The notes: generated by a model not told the origin, from the sequence alone. A stretch of 64,000 nucleotides of DNA from Ornithodoros turicata (GCF_037126465.1 NC_088201.1:230846258-230910257), one strand, 5' to 3'; numbered from the stretch's first letter, positions 41,567-52,935 are shown. Made by a program: numbers and translations.

Positions 41567-42725
41567 TGGAGAGGGAGGTCAAGAACGAGGCCCAAACCTT
41601 TCAGCGCTTTATCGACACCATCCTACGAGGGCTCCCATTCGCTTTTGCGTATATGGACGGTATACTTATCGCCAGCGCTCCAGAACAGCAACACTTAGAC
41701 CACCTTCCACAAGTTCTGTCTCGTCTGCAGGGGCACGGCATCGCGATAAACGTCCAAAAATAAGAATTTGGCAAATTCTCTCTCGAGTTCCTCAGCCACA
41801 GAATCACATCAGACGGCATTGTTCCTCTTCCCAGCAAGGTCCAGGCCATCCGGGAGTTTCTTCGCCCCGCCTCCAGCAAACAACTGCGACGTTTCTTCGG
41901 GCGTGTGAATTTGTATCATCGTTTCGTTCCAGGCTGCGCGGCGCTTGTGCGGCCACTCGAGAATTTACTGAAATCGTCCCGCTCGCCAGCCGCGCTCTCC
42001 TCCTGGTCTGAAGACGCGGCAGAAGCCTTCGACTCTGTCAAGGAAGCACTCGCGAGTGCCACCATGCTCAGCCATCCAACACACGATGCACCAACATCCC
42101 TTCTTGTCGACGCTTCCGACACTGCACTCGGAGCGGCTCTTCATCAGGGAATCGGCGGCATCCGTTTTTCCCCTCGCCTTTTTCTCACGGAAACTTTCCG
42201 AGACCGAGTCAAAGTACAGCGCTTTCGGGAAAGAACTACTCGCCGCCTGCTCCGCCGTCCGACACTTGATGCATTTCTTTGAAGGTCGGAGCTGTACTAT
42301 TTGAACTGACCATAATCCTCTTGTAGGCGTCTTCACCTCCGCAAGTCGGAACTACACTCCGCGTGGAATCTGGCATTTGGCTTACATCGCGGAATTCTCC
42401 ACGGACGTTCGGCACATGAGAGGCGCCAAGAACGCAGCTGCTGACGCCCTCAGTCGCGTTCACTCTGTCGGCAGTCCTCCTGTTCTCTCCGCAGATATCA
42501 TTGCCCTCGAACAGTCACGCAAACCTGAAATCGCACACCTCCGAACACAGCGCTCCACCAGCCTCAAGCTTCAGGACGTGCTTTTCCCGGGCCATAGCGA
42601 CAAAACCTGCGCTGCTCCCCGTCCTGTCATACCAACGAAATCCGTCTTTGACAGTATTCACGGGCTTGCCCACCCAGGAACGCGTGCTTCCATCAAACTC
42701 GTCCTCGAACGCTTCGTGTGGCCCT
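41567..42725 (+). pseudogene. Ty3/gypsy RT C-terminus and RNase H
   Basis: FQRFIDTILRGLPFAFAYMD (Y.DD is YMDG, so a catalytic Asp is lost), FLSHRITSDGIVPLPSKVQA, LRRFFGRVNLYHRFVPGC, FDSVKEALASATMLSHP, LLVDASDTALGAALHQ, then in another frame FPLAFFSRKLSETESKYSAF, GKELLAACSAVRHLMHFFEG, TDHNPL and GAKNAAADALSRV, and finally the integrase zinc finger HGLAHPGTRAS. Stops and shifts near 41761, 42180 and 42305. The 5' part of the element is missing. Confidence 0.88.
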
Positions 42726-43738
42726 GAGCACGTCACGATATGCGCCACTGGGTACGCCCTTGCGTTCCGTGTCTAAATGACGTCGGCACACGGTTTCCCC
42801 TTTGGCAGTGTTCCTGCCTCCTACCGACCGCTTCACTAAGGTGCACATTGACCTGGTCGGTTCACTACCACCATCCAAAGGAAACCGTTACATACTCGTC
42901 GAACGGTTTACGCGGTGGCCGGACGCAACACCCAAACCAGACGCTACTGCTGCCACCGTCGCTACGGCGTTTTTGGCAACTTGGGTCGCCCGTTTTGGCG
43001 TTCCGGAGGAAGTCGTAACGGACCGGGGCCCGCAGTTTGAGAGCGCCCGGTTCCACGCTTTTACTCGCGCCCTCGGAACTGAAAGGCTTCGAACATATCC
43101 GTACCACCCCGCCTGCAATGGACTAGTCGAGCGTTTTCATCACCACATGAAACAAGCTATCATGGCGCAAAACTCTCGAAATCACTGGACCGAAACCCTT
43201 CCGTTGGTCCATTTGGGTATCCGATCTGCCCTCAAGTCTGACTTGGGTTGCTCTTCCGCGGAACTCGTCTACGGAACCCCGCTGCGGTTACCTGCAGACG
43301 TTTTTAGACCACCTCCCCAGCCTGTTCAGTCTTCAACTTTCGTCACGCAACTCCGGAATGCCTTCGCAACCGTCCCGTTTACTCCAACTCGTGCCTCATC
43401 CGTGGCGCCACCTTTCATTCCCACCTTCTGCATTCCACATATTTTTGCGCACCGATCGCCTTTGTCGCGCCCTCGAACCTCCTTACTCCGGCCCTTACAA
43501 GGTACTGCAATGCGCGTCTAAGACCTTCCTCCTTGACGTCCGCGGCCGGCACGAAAGTGTGTCGATTGATCAGTTGAAGCCCGCATTCCTCTGCAACATA
43601 GCCCCGGCCCACTATCCTGATCCATCTCTACCACCGGACAGAGTCACGCCTCCCAGGCCTCCAAGGCGTGTCACTTGGGCTCCGAATACGCTCGCTCCAA
43701 CACGTTCCTCCGGAACTCTGGAAGGGGGGCATATGTAG
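42726..43738 (+). pseudogene. Ty3/gypsy integrase, largely open
   Basis: A TGA after FVWP (42725) cuts the zinc finger, whose Cys pair follows as RPCVPC. The core is open for 239 codons (42802-43521): VHIDLVGSLPPSKGNRYILV (first Asp), GVPEEVVTDRGPQFES (second Asp), YPYHPACNGLVERFHHHMK (Glu). All three catalytic residues are kept. A shift near 43440 leads to PPYSGPYKVLQCASKTFLLD (GPY/F) and SVSIDQLKPAFL, ending GTLEGGHM* at 43738. The best-preserved integrase in the window. Confidence 0.88.
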
Positions 43739-43851
43739 TGCGACGACAACAACGACACTACAATCCTCCGACGCAGGAATAAAAACGTTCTTTCGTCCAC
43801 CGACAACGGCTGTTCTAGTCTGCCCTCATTCTCCCGCGAGAACCCCACACA
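43734..43851 (+). repeat. 3' LTR of the gypsy element
   Basis: TGTAGTGCGACGACAACAAC starts at the stop codon of integrase; an AATAAA lies at about 43779; the end is probably CCCCACACA at 43851. No 5' LTR remains to confirm the borders. Confidence 0.6.
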
Positions 43852-44605
43852 ATGACCCCCTTTTTTTTTCATTGCTCCCGTCTTCGGTACACCAGTTCCA
43901 CCCTTTTTTCTCGCGGTGTACGTGTACCTGGCAGCCCTTTTTTTATTATGTTCTCTTCACACGCATAGTGTTGCACTAAAGCTAAATAGGAAGTAGTCAG
44001 CACGGTATCCCAAGCAGACAGTGACCAATGACCAGGGACTGGCGGGCATTTGGCCAACATATTCTTTTGGCATACCAAAGTTTGGGAAATGATTGGATGC
44101 CATGTATGGTACAGACAGGTTCGCAAGATTTCAGTCAATGTATTAAGTAATTGTAGTGTTTTTTCGATAAAGTGCAATGTCAACTTTTCGAAAGTGCATA
44201 ACGCGTCGCGAGGATTGCACTTGCGGCAAACAATAACAGTATTCAAAAAATACAGAACAATATTCATGCCAAGTGTTTAGAAAAAGGAACAAATATCCAT
44301 CGTGAAGCGTAGCTTAGGCCATTGATGGCAAATTTGGCTAGCCAAACTCGGCCTATTATCACCCCACATCGGGTGTGCTCCTTGGGCAGACGTGTGTTTT
44401 GGCACACATAGGCCAGACAAACGTTTGGCCAAGGAACCAGTGCCACGCCGGTGCCATAGTCTTTGGCCAAGCTTTGAAAGTGTGTTCGGATAGCCAACTT
44501 TTTTTGCCTATGTTGAGCCATATTTGGGATGCTGCGTGGGATGTGCTCCATTTCTCGACAATGATGTGCACGTTTCTTATTGATTACAAACGCACCTCCT
44601 TTCAG
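43852..44605. other. Intron DNA; TTGGCCA-rich inverted words, no gene
   Basis: Repeated ttggccaa/ttggcataccaa words between 44040 and 44480 suggest a MITE, but I could not place its ends. A 182-codon minus frame (44264-44812) has no motif and overlaps an exon on the other strand. Confidence 0.4.
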
Positions 44606-44734
44606 AAATGTCTTGAGCATAAGCACATCAAAAAAGGAATAGAGAACTCGAGCATGACATACTATTATATGTACTTTACGATACAGACGACCGAAATAGT
44701 TATGCTGGACACCAACGAGACAATCGAGATGAAG
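44606..44734 (+). CDS. GH18-like host gene, internal exon (43 codons, phase 0-0)
   Basis: Bounded by cctcctttcag| and |GTAAGTAAG, a strong donor. Encodes KCLEHKHIKKGIENSSMTYY then MYFTIQTTEIVMLDTNETIE and MK. EIVMLDTNETIEMK followed by the next exon's start fits GH18 strand 7 and helix 7 ('W.GYDD..S...K...A'). Phase 0 at both ends matches the exons before and after. Confidence 0.7.
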
Positions 44735-45356
44735 GTAAGTAAGAGTCCAGTATTTATGGGGAACGTGTGTAGTATACACTGACAACAAATATCCGGACAG
44801 CTCCCGGTACAATGATCCCGGACAGCTTTAATTTATCAATTAATTAGCATTGGACCTTTTCACAATTGCCTAGGCGCATGGCCTTGAGGCGCCAGAGAGG
44901 ATTATCTCCGTCTTCAATAGATGGTACACTATGGGGCGCCAGTGGTGGGGATCACTGGGAGACCGCACAAAAGGCCCGACCTTGTCGGCCAAACTCCCGC
45001 GCGGCTTTAATCCTTTGTGTTGTGCACGTGGATATATTCTGACGCGCGCCGAGCATTGTTCGTTGGGAAACTGCTAAGTCACTAAACATATGTGAGCAAG
45101 GTTCATGAGGACCCCCACAGCAATCAGAATCCTGAAGTCAGTCGCCGGAGTAATTGGGGAGCGTCTAACTTGTGTCCCAACCACTTTGCGTGTTTCCACT
45201 TAATTGTGGTCACGAGAAAGAAAAAAAAATAGAAAGAAACAGAGTGGAGAGGAACAGTTTATTCGAAAATCAAAGATGCCGCGTCGAACTGTTCTGGAAC
45301 GGCTGGGGGACTACCATGTTGCTTGCTGCTAGTAGTTGCAGTTTTTTACAACAACC
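44735..45356. other. No gene recognised
   Basis: Intron DNA; nothing identifiable. Confidence 0.5.
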
Positions 45357-47380
45357 TTATTTTTGACATTGGAGAGTGGGGAGGTTCATCACCAGAGGCA
45401 ATACTCTACCCCATTGCTGGTGGGAATGTGAGGAATACAACAACGAGCCCTTCACAATAACGATCGAAGTCCGATGGTGTCCAGAAATGTCAGAAGAGCT
45501 CTGAACGCAGAGCGTTGCTGGGCTGGATTGGGACAGGGACGAAGCAATTTCGACAGCGAGAAGGGGCGAGAGTCGAGCTGACAAAGAGACTCGGAGAGTG
45601 CGGTTCGGGAAGTTTGTTAGTGGGGGGCCATGAAGAAGAATATGCTCCAGATCCTCAAGAGCACCACAGTGGCAGCAAGTCGGAGAGTCAACTTGTTTCA
45701 AGCGGTAACGCCACTGGGTTGTTAAGATCACATCGAGGCGCATTCGGTGGGTTAATGCAGCATCTTGACGATAGGTGTTTCGTGGCATGCGGAAAGCGAG
45801 CGTTGGATCAACTCTGCTCAACATAGAGGGGGCAAGAATGTCGGGTGCCCATTGGCGGGAAGCCAGGGGTGTCACGAGGCGCCGCGGAATGGAACGGCGG
45901 TCTCCTCTCAGCAGACAATACTGGTCCATTTCCGATACGAGAGTGCTGCTTCTGGGGCGCTGTCAGGCTGCTCATTCCCCACGACAACACAATGGGCTGG
46001 AGAACTGGAGAGACGCACTGGAGAACTAGCCTGTGGCCTGCTGCGTAGATAGCGTGGTAAGCCACACATCTGTAGGACTAGGGGTGCGGATGGGCTTCAT
46101 ATGCCGGAATTTTCAATTGCTTGAAGTGCAGAATTGGAGCCTGTGAAGACTGCCCATTCCTGCGGTGTAAAATCAGCGATGTGTTGTAGAAATAAAAAGA
46201 TGCCATAGAGTTCCGCAGCTGTGGAGGAGGTTGGATGTGAAAGGCGTCTTCTGTGCACTACGCCTTCGGAGAGCAAGATGAATGCTGAGGCGGACTTGTT
46301 GTTGCGGGATGCGCCATCGGTACATGCTGCCATAAACGTGGAGGACTTCTCGTCTACCAGAGCATGAAAACGGGCTCGGAGGACTTGAGAGGGGACCTGA
46401 TCTCTTCTTTCCAGAAGGTTTGGAAGGCGTACAAAAGTGGGCGGTACACGGAGAGACCAGGGGGCTTCCGGCGGTATAGTGTCCTTAGTTATGAAGCCAG
46501 TGAGAGTGTGACGTGTCCTGTGCGCTACTCGATAGAAGTCGCTTTCAGGGCGGTATCGAATTTTACTGAGGACCGGGTGGCGGGGAATGTGAGCACGCAA
46601 ACAGAGGAAGTGGCGAGCCGTTTCACGTTCACGGAGAACTTGAATCGTGAGCTCACCAGCTTCAGCCAGTACTTGCCATGTTTTAACCATTCTTGGAATT
46701 CCGAGGCATCGACGAAGGCTTCGAGCAAACAGGGACCGAAGTGTATTTAATGAAGTTGTTGATATCCTGCGCAAAGGCTGTAAAGCACAGTCGCCCTCAC
46801 CAATGCCGCGTGAACCGCGAGCAGGGAACGCGGATCACAGCCCCTTCCTGAGCCAGAAAGATGTCGAATTGCAGGAAGCCATCGTTACACTTTAATTTCA
46901 AGGTGTTTAATGTGCCGAGCGCAGCGCAAGTCCGAGTCGATTACCACGACAAGGAATCGGTGGAAGCGTACCGGCTCAAGCTTCTTTGCACCAAGCCAAA
47001 AAGGGAAATTGCCATAGCTTTGCGCCTGAAAGGGAGATCGACACACTTTTTGGGTGAAAGGTCCATCCCAAGGTTCGTGAAGTACGTATGGACATTATTT
47101 AAAGTGAGCTGCAGGCGGCGCTGTATGGCTGGGCGTGATTTTCCTACTGTCCAAAGGGCGACGGTCATCTGCATACAAGGAAAAACGACAGATTGCGAGG
47201 AATTATTGAATGTAAGCCGGCCATCACCACGTTAAAGAGTGTCGGGCTGAGAATGGCTGAGAATGGTAGTTGCAGTGGTCGATGACAGGTGGCCATATGG
47301 TTGCAAGGCATCACACCAGATGGCGCCACCCTCATGGCTATATTCATGAACGACAAAGAAACCAAAGGCACTAGTGGTAG
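45357..47380 (-). pseudogene. LINE with RT and RNase H, 5'-truncated, broken
   Basis: Minus strand from 47380: SAILSPTLFNVVMAGLHSII (motif B region), LYADDRRPLDS (catalytic YADD at 47175-47164), LGMDLSPKKCVDLPFR. From 46774: SLNTLRSLFARSLRRCLGIP, then an RNase H domain CTDGASRNN, SHPTSSTAAELYGIFLFLQH, VFTGSNSALQAI (TDS to TGS), and from 45930 the tail RMPRNTYRQDAALTHRMRLD, TCCHCGALEDLEHILLHGP. RNase H plus a C-terminal CCHC-type finger suits the R1/I/Vingi groups of arthropod LINEs. Multiple shifts. Confidence 0.82.
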
Positions 47381-47821
47381 TTAAAAATTGCAGCAAGAAA
47401 GACACTGCTAAGCAAGTCTAAACATTTGAATGCACGCACAAAACATTTGGTGAAAGGGCCTAACTGCTACGGCAAAAGCTACGCATGCGACACCGCAAAG
47501 GAAAAGGCTTTAATCAAGTGTTTAACCCTAATCGCTGCGTTATCGGACATTGCTACAAAACGCGACGGCTAACACAAGATAAAAACAGCAACAAAATAGT
47601 GGCAAGGCACAGCTAAACAAGTCCACACGTAGGACGGCATGGGGAAAACAGATCAGGAGAAATGGCAGTCGATTTTTGCCCAACTGCAGCGTCACACACA
47701 CAAGCGCTAACACCAGAGAGCCATAACATGCTAGGCGCAGGGTAAAGAATGAACACTGCTAAATATGCAGCAACACGGGGGAAAGGCACGGCAACCGCAA
47801 ACTACGAACGTCAACAAAAGC
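47381..47821. other. No gene; weakly repetitive A-rich DNA
   Basis: Words such as 'cactgctaaRYaagtc', 'caacaaaa' and 'ggcaaggcac' recur irregularly. No clear period or motif. Confidence 0.4.
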
Positions 47822-47833
47822 AAAAAGCGCACC

Positions 47834-48110
47834 TTACCGGCCTCGGTGGCTCAGTTGGTAGCGTGTTCGCCTTCTGATCCCGAGACCGCGGGTTCGAACC
47901 CGGTCGAGGACGCCAGCAACTTGGTGGCAGGGTACAAGTTGCTTAGACACGCCGTCTTCCGCGAGGGACGTTAAATACGTGGTGCCGTGTGATGAGCTTT
48001 CATCGCACGTTAAAGAACCCTCAGGTAGCCAAAAGCAATCCACAGCTGTGGCGTCGCTCATGATCTCAGTTGTCTCGCGACGTAAACACCCAATTATTAA
48101 AAAAAAAAAA
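47834..48110 (+). mobile_element. Ruka-like tRNA-derived SINE with poly-A tail and 12-bp target duplication
   Basis: The head ccggcctcggtggctcagtt has a box A (TGGCTCAGTTGG) and the box B GGTTCGAACCC at 47891-47901. The body contains 'ggcagggtacaagttgctt' and 'cacgttaaagaaccctcag', the conserved block of tick Ruka-type SINEs, ending in a long A run. AAAAAGCGCACC is found on both sides (47822-47833 and 48111-48122). Transcription would be by Pol III from the internal boxes. Intact head, tail and duplication suggest a fairly young insertion. Confidence 0.85.
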
Positions 48111-48122
48111 AAAAAGCGCACC

Positions 48123-49288
48123 AGTCATGCAGGTGGTTAAACAGGGCAAGGTAAAAATGTGGAAATATCGGGAAAAAGATCTAACAGTTACGTCAAAGCT
48201 ACGTCACCTCTGATGTTGGCAGCCACGCCTCAACTGACTCAGCGCAGCGCTGGCGAAGCGACCAACCACACGTCCTCTCCTCATGAGAGCCAGTGCTCGA
48301 GCGGTGAAAGCTCCACCAGGGTTGCCAGATGTCAAACTCGGCAAAACATATTTACAAAATGGCCCAAATATAGCCAACGCACGTGAAGGCATCAAGAAAA
48401 ACTAGTCAAAATAGGCAAAAGCCTTTCGTTATTCCCTTCGCAAACCGGGAGAATGTAAAGCATACGATAAGGGCACGCAGCGTGCATGCTTGGGTCATGG
48501 GAAGCTTACAGGCAGAGGAGGGCATAAGCTCTTGGATTGTGGATACATAAGCTCGCTGGTAGACCTGTTCGTCAAGGCATCGAATGGCACAGTCTCTACA
48601 GCGACCTCCATTTGTCCGCAGGAACAATTTCACGAGAATAATGATCTCAAGCGTGTCGTTTTGCCTTTAACGTTGTTGAATTGTGGAAGTTGCGTTCTAT
48701 TGGTGTACCTTCCAAAACGCACGGCAGCTGGTAGGTACTAGACGAATTCGTGTCTTCATGAAGCTGTTCAAGCGTCACTGGCAGGTTCAAGTAAAAAGGG
48801 GCAACAGGCTACAACATTCTCACACTAGAACTCACGAACTAAAAAAAGGGGGGGATGAGACGCTACCATATTTTTATGGAGAATTATCGGCTACTGAGGT
48901 GCTAAGATATAATACTGTACTCTGTCTCACAGTGTTTTGTATAAAATTTCGTGCCTATAAATTTTCACAAACATTCAGAGAAAGTGCAGAGTTAATTGAT
49001 GTCATTACGTATGCCAACTGGTGTTCTAAAGTGGAACAAACGATGTGTTTAAGAACCCCAAGATGTGTTGATTCAGATATAATGCGCCGCATATCTTATA
49101 ACCTTATTGCTTATGTAAATAACAGTCGCTTGCAACGACAGCAACCCGGTGCCAGCATGATATCTAGTACAGCTCTAATATACAGGTCTGTGTACGCTTA
49201 ACAGTATCACAACCCATCCGAGCAAGCGGTAGCTTAACACAAAAGTGCGCCCGTACTCGCTACATTGCGAGTTTTTGTTTGGAGCGAC
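48123..49288. other. No gene or element recognised
   Basis: The open + frame 48683-49201 (172 codons) shows no motif. Intron DNA of the host gene. Confidence 0.4.
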
Positions 49289-49380
49289 TGTTTATTTAAA
49301 CAACGAGATTTGGCCGAGGCATACCACAATTAGGGACGACACAAACAGCACATCTTTTCCCTGAGTTGTTGCGTTCGACC
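49289..49380 (+). repeat. Tail copy of the tRNA-like SINE seen at 395-822
   Basis: 'tttaaacaacgagatttggc', 'attagggacgacacaaacag' and 'tttccctgagttgttgcg' match 399-460 and 722-822. The tRNA-like head is missing. Confidence 0.7.
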
Positions 49381-50175
49381 GTTTATATGCACGGTGATAC
49401 TGAACTGTGCGTGCTTAAACTGGATAACGACGCCTCACACTTACGTTCTTTTAAAATGGTCACCTCCTAGCACGGGCCATGAGCTCGTGTATTTGCTAAG
49501 TGCACGGTCCCTCGATAAAAGTAGGAAAATGCAGGACGCTTCTCTCCTGTTCGTTTTATTGTGTCTATGTATACATAAACTGGCATCTATAGCGTACCTG
49601 TTTGATCTACTGTTGCTTACCATCCCACCGACGGTGGGCGGCTATCGCGAGACCGCACGCTGTTCCCACGTGTGTCAGCGCATGGATTAGGTAACGTGGA
49701 TGCCTCGTACGTACAAAATGATCCGAGGAATGTCTCCGGGACGTCCCTCCGCGTATTGTCGTGGATGCCCGTGCAGTGTACGAGTTTGGTCCAGTACAAG
49801 TATAAGACGCATGAAACACCTACAGATGTAGTAGTTCACGTGATATATGGACAGGCCCCCTGGACCAGAATACGCAGTGCCGGTGTTGTCGAGCACGTAA
49901 GAATGACTGGAACGAACCGGTCACTAGAGCCGACGGAGGATGCGTTTCTCGTTATTATGACAGTGCGCTTTATGACCAAACTCTGTGGGAACGGTTCTGG
50001 TGATATTAAAAGGGGGTTCACCATATGGTTATCGCGTACGTGCGACTATTCCTCCTAGGGTAGGAAACGTAACCATGCGAGATACGTAGCATCAGGGAGG
50101 GCTCTCCAGCAGATACATATTGGATCGTCCACGTATAATCAAAGTGCGAACAGTTACCGACTGCTCTTTTTACAG
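49381..50175. other. Intron DNA; weak coding hints only
   Basis: 49672-50058 is open on + (128 codons) and a frame near 49880-49990 reads YYDSALYDQTLWERFW, but no splice pair fits. It could hide one more exon of the GH18-like gene; not assigned. Confidence 0.3.
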
Positions 50176-50445
50176 ATATGCAACGCACAACGACAATACA
50201 GCTACGACGGGGGATACGTCCTCTTCGAAATTGAGCGCGGCGACGTCGAAAACTTATGTGGTGACACCAATTTTACGGACGGCTTCGCAGACGCGCATTA
50301 CATCAAGAAGTTTATGCACAGGTCATTTAAGGACTGCAGTGTGCTTTGAAGATTTCGCCAAGTTCGTCTTGAAGATTTGTGACTGCTCTCACATGAGACC
50401 GTGCTTGTGGTACCATCAACAATAAAAGACAGAGTATACATATGC
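50176..50445 (+). CDS. GH18-like host gene, terminal exon with stop and polyadenylation signal
   Basis: Acceptor ctctttttacag|; 57 codons from 50176 to the TGA at 50347-50349, then about 70 nt to AATAAA at 50421-50426. It starts ICNAQRQYSYDGGYVLFEIE and continues RGDVENLCGDTNFTDGF and HYIKKFMHRSFKDCSVL. YDGGYVLFEIERGDVENLCG matches GH18 strand 8 ('GLGGVMVWELSQDDF.G.CG'), where the Trp that lines the active site is replaced by Phe. Phase 0 start fits the preceding exon. Confidence 0.75.
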
Positions 50446-50577
50446 TATATACACGTACAGTGTCTTACTCTGTATGCTGGGAATGCCTGATGACCTGAAG
50501 CGGGAATTATTATTATTATTATTTTTTGTGCACACTTCTTTTTATGCTCGCACGCGACAATGAGACACTATATTCAT
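50446..50577. repeat. (TTA)n microsatellite and flanking DNA
   Basis: A tta run at 50508-50523 follows the gene end. Nothing else seen. Confidence 0.6.
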
Positions 50578-50693
50578 GAGAGAACTGATGTTCTGAGGCT
50601 GGAACAACACAAAGGACAAATACAAACAACGCTTTAAGGCTTTGTTTGTATTTCTCCCTTCTATGTCGTTCCAGCCTCAGAACATCAGCTCTC
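50578..50693. repeat. Palindrome with ~50-bp arms
   Basis: gagagaactgatgttctgag at 50578 is mirrored by ctcagaacatcagctctc ending at 50693. The arms run on through 'gctggaac', 'aggacaaatacaaac' and their complements to a short centre (about 50628-50643). The right arm is the normal upstream part of the tRNA-like repeat (compare 51995-52045), so the left arm is an inverted copy of it. Confidence 0.85.
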
Positions 50694-50960
50694 CCATGTT
50701 CAACAGTTGCCGCTTGCGTCGATCCCGTCCTATGAATGTTATGTATGTGTGAGCAAAACTGTAAGAGTGAAAGGAGGATGAGTGAGAGAGAGCGGCTGGT
50801 TTGTCCCTTCAGATGACGCACCTTTGGAAGTTGCAGAGGAGGTGTATCAGCTAAGCTCAATTGGTAGAGCCCTGGACCGGTAATCCAGACGATGTGGGTT
50901 CGTGTCCTACAGCTGGCTAACCGTTTCAGCGACTCTCATCTTTCATCTTTCACTATATCC
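50694..50960 (+). repeat. tRNA-like repeat unit with flanking inverted repeat, copy 2
   Basis: tRNA-like core 50846-50918 with the same GGT anticodon loop (CCGGTAA). The B box is altered (GGTTCGTGTCC) and the first acceptor pair is lost. Upstream 'gtaagagtgaaaggaggatg' and 'ctggtttgtcccttcagatg' match the other copies. The flanking inverted repeat is weaker here (gaagttgcagagg / cgtttcagcgactctc). Confidence 0.7.
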
Positions 50961-51892
50961 ATGTCCGCACGGAGCTATTTCGTCTCGAAACCGAACGCGG
51001 AACAAAAACACGCCCAGGGGATATACCAGGAAATAGCTCCACTGAAGACAGCTGAGGGTGGTACGCAGTTTTTCTTTGCATTATATGGGCTGAAACACGC
51101 GGACGAGAGATGAAAGACATGCACCACTGTTTTTATAATTTACTTATCACCTTACGAACAGCACAACGCTGGACTGTCATGAGACTCAATGAAAGAAGAG
51201 GAATTAGAAATGAGCCTTGCAATAAAGCCCTGAATACTCAAAAATGGAGACAACTTCTCCTTCCGCGAAACAGAGCAGTCGTCTCTCCTCGACAGTGGTG
51301 CCACCTGGATGGCCTCATAGCAGTAGACGGCAGCAGTGTTCGCGCCAGCAGAACGTTAGTGTTTGTCTTGATTGGTAGTACGGGATATGTCGCTGTCGAT
51401 TGTGCTCGTCTAATTTAGTTGCGCGATGAAAAACCACGTGTGAAGGGGAAAATAATGAAACAAGGACATTAACCAAAGCGTGTTTGTGGCATTCAGGCGT
51501 CACACATACCGTTACATGATGACCACCTGTACGGATCATACTTTAATAATTTTTACACACTCCTCACTGAAGAATCTCATTAGAGGGGGTGCGCTCGTGT
51601 TCTTTCGCTGCTTCTCGTTTGTTTTTTTTCCTTCTGAGTTGTTTATTGTGTCACACAGCTTACAGTGCTGTAAAGAAGCGTCTCTTTCCTATAGTAGAGA
51701 CATATTGATGGCATAAGCTATAGATGTAGGAGTCGCTGACACAAGGCATTGCTTAAGTAATTAGACTGTCCTGTATTAAAGCTCCGATAGGTCATACTTT
51801 GGGTTAATTCCAACAATACCGAAATTCTGTAGCGTCTGTCATGTTGTCAAAGTATTGGAAACCCGCTCGATACGAAAAAACACGATTGCTTG
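50961..51892. other. No gene recognised
   Basis: Open stretches at 51110-51418 and 51480-51716 carry no motif. Confidence 0.4.
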
Positions 51893-51965
51893 GCAATCCA
51901 GAAGATGTGGGTTCGAGTCCTACAGCTGACTAACCTTTTCACTGACTTCTATCTTTCATCGCTCA
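51893..51965 (+). repeat. 3' fragment of the tRNA-like repeat
   Basis: Begins within the anticodon arm (gcaatccagaagatgtggg), keeps the intact B box GGTTCGAGTCC and the 3' inverted-repeat arm 'ccttttcactgacttc'. The 5' half is absent, as expected of truncated retroposition. Confidence 0.7.
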
Positions 51966-51989
51966 TTTCTTAGGCAATTTGAGGCTTTG

Positions 51990-52270
51990 TATGTGTTTGT
52001 CCTTTCTATGTTGTTCCCCCAGCCTCAGAACATCAGTTCTCTCAGTGCAACAGTTGTATATGAGTGAGCAAAAATGTAAGAGTGAAAGGAGAATGAGTGA
52101 GAGAGAGTGGCTGGTTTGTCCCTTAAGATGACGCACCCTTGGAAGTCGCTGAGAATGCGTGTTAGCTTAGCTCAATTGGTAGATCCCTGGACCGGTAATC
52201 CAGAAGATGTGGGTTCGAGTCCTACAGCTGGCTAACCTTCTCAGCGACTTTCATCTTTCACACTTGCTTG
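51990..52270 (+). repeat. tRNA-like repeat unit with flanking inverted repeat, copy 3
   Basis: Core 52161-52233 (73 nt), anticodon loop CCGGTAA, T arm GTGGG/CCTAC fully paired, D arm damaged (GATC). The arms ggaagtcgctgagaa (52141-52155) and ttctcagcgactttc (52238-52252) are complementary over about 14 bp and extend the acceptor stem. The most symmetrical of the copies. Confidence 0.75.
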
Positions 52271-52682
52271 GTTTACAAGGAAATCCAGCAAGTTGGTTCA
52301 ATAAAGTGCACTGAACGGGTAACTAAAAGTAACTTGTAAAAAGGAATCCCCGCCATGACGGGGGCGCTAAACCCCACATTTTCAGAAACTTATGGTTTCT
52401 GAGTCAAGACAAAGTTTTTCCGGGCCCATTTGACGCACCAGCTCCCGCAACGTTTCTGCCCCCACCCTAGAAAAACTCCTGGCGGCGCTCCATCACGTGA
52501 ACAGGAATTTCAACGAACGACACTCTTCTGTGACGTTGATTTACTGTGTATTTACACGAGCGACATCCTCAGCGGAATATTCTAGTGGAAGAAAAAGCAA
52601 ACGCACTGCTCACAGACACGAAGTTCCGTCCCGTGTTACGTGAGCATTCACACGGTGCGGAATATCGGGCGTGGCGTACTGC
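52271..52682. other. No gene recognised
   Basis: Single-copy-looking DNA with a gggggcgctaaaccccacatt word; nothing identified. Confidence 0.4.
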
Positions 52683-52935
52683 ACATTTAGCAGACGACAC
52701 TTAGCAGACGACACTTAGCAGACGACATTTAGCAGACGACACTTAGCAGACGACACTTAACAGACGACATTTAGCAGACGACACTTAGCAGACGACACTT
52801 AACAGACGACATTTAGCAGACGACACTTAGCAGACGGCACTTAGCAGACGACATTTAGCAGACGGCACTTAGCAGACGACATTTAGCAGACGACATTTAG
52901 AAGATGACACTTAGCAGACGACACTTAGCAGGCGA
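52683..52935. repeat. 14-bp minisatellite, about 18 copies
   Basis: The unit TTAGCAGACGACAC repeats head to tail with two main variants (CACTTAGC and CATTTAGC) and few point changes. There is no spacer between units. Confidence 0.95.

Noticed and set aside
44264..44812. 182-codon minus-strand open frame
   Set aside because: It overlaps a well-supported + strand exon, contains repeat words and shows no motif.
52683..52935. CRISPR-like array
   Set aside because: Units are 14 bp with no unique spacers, and the genome is eukaryotic.
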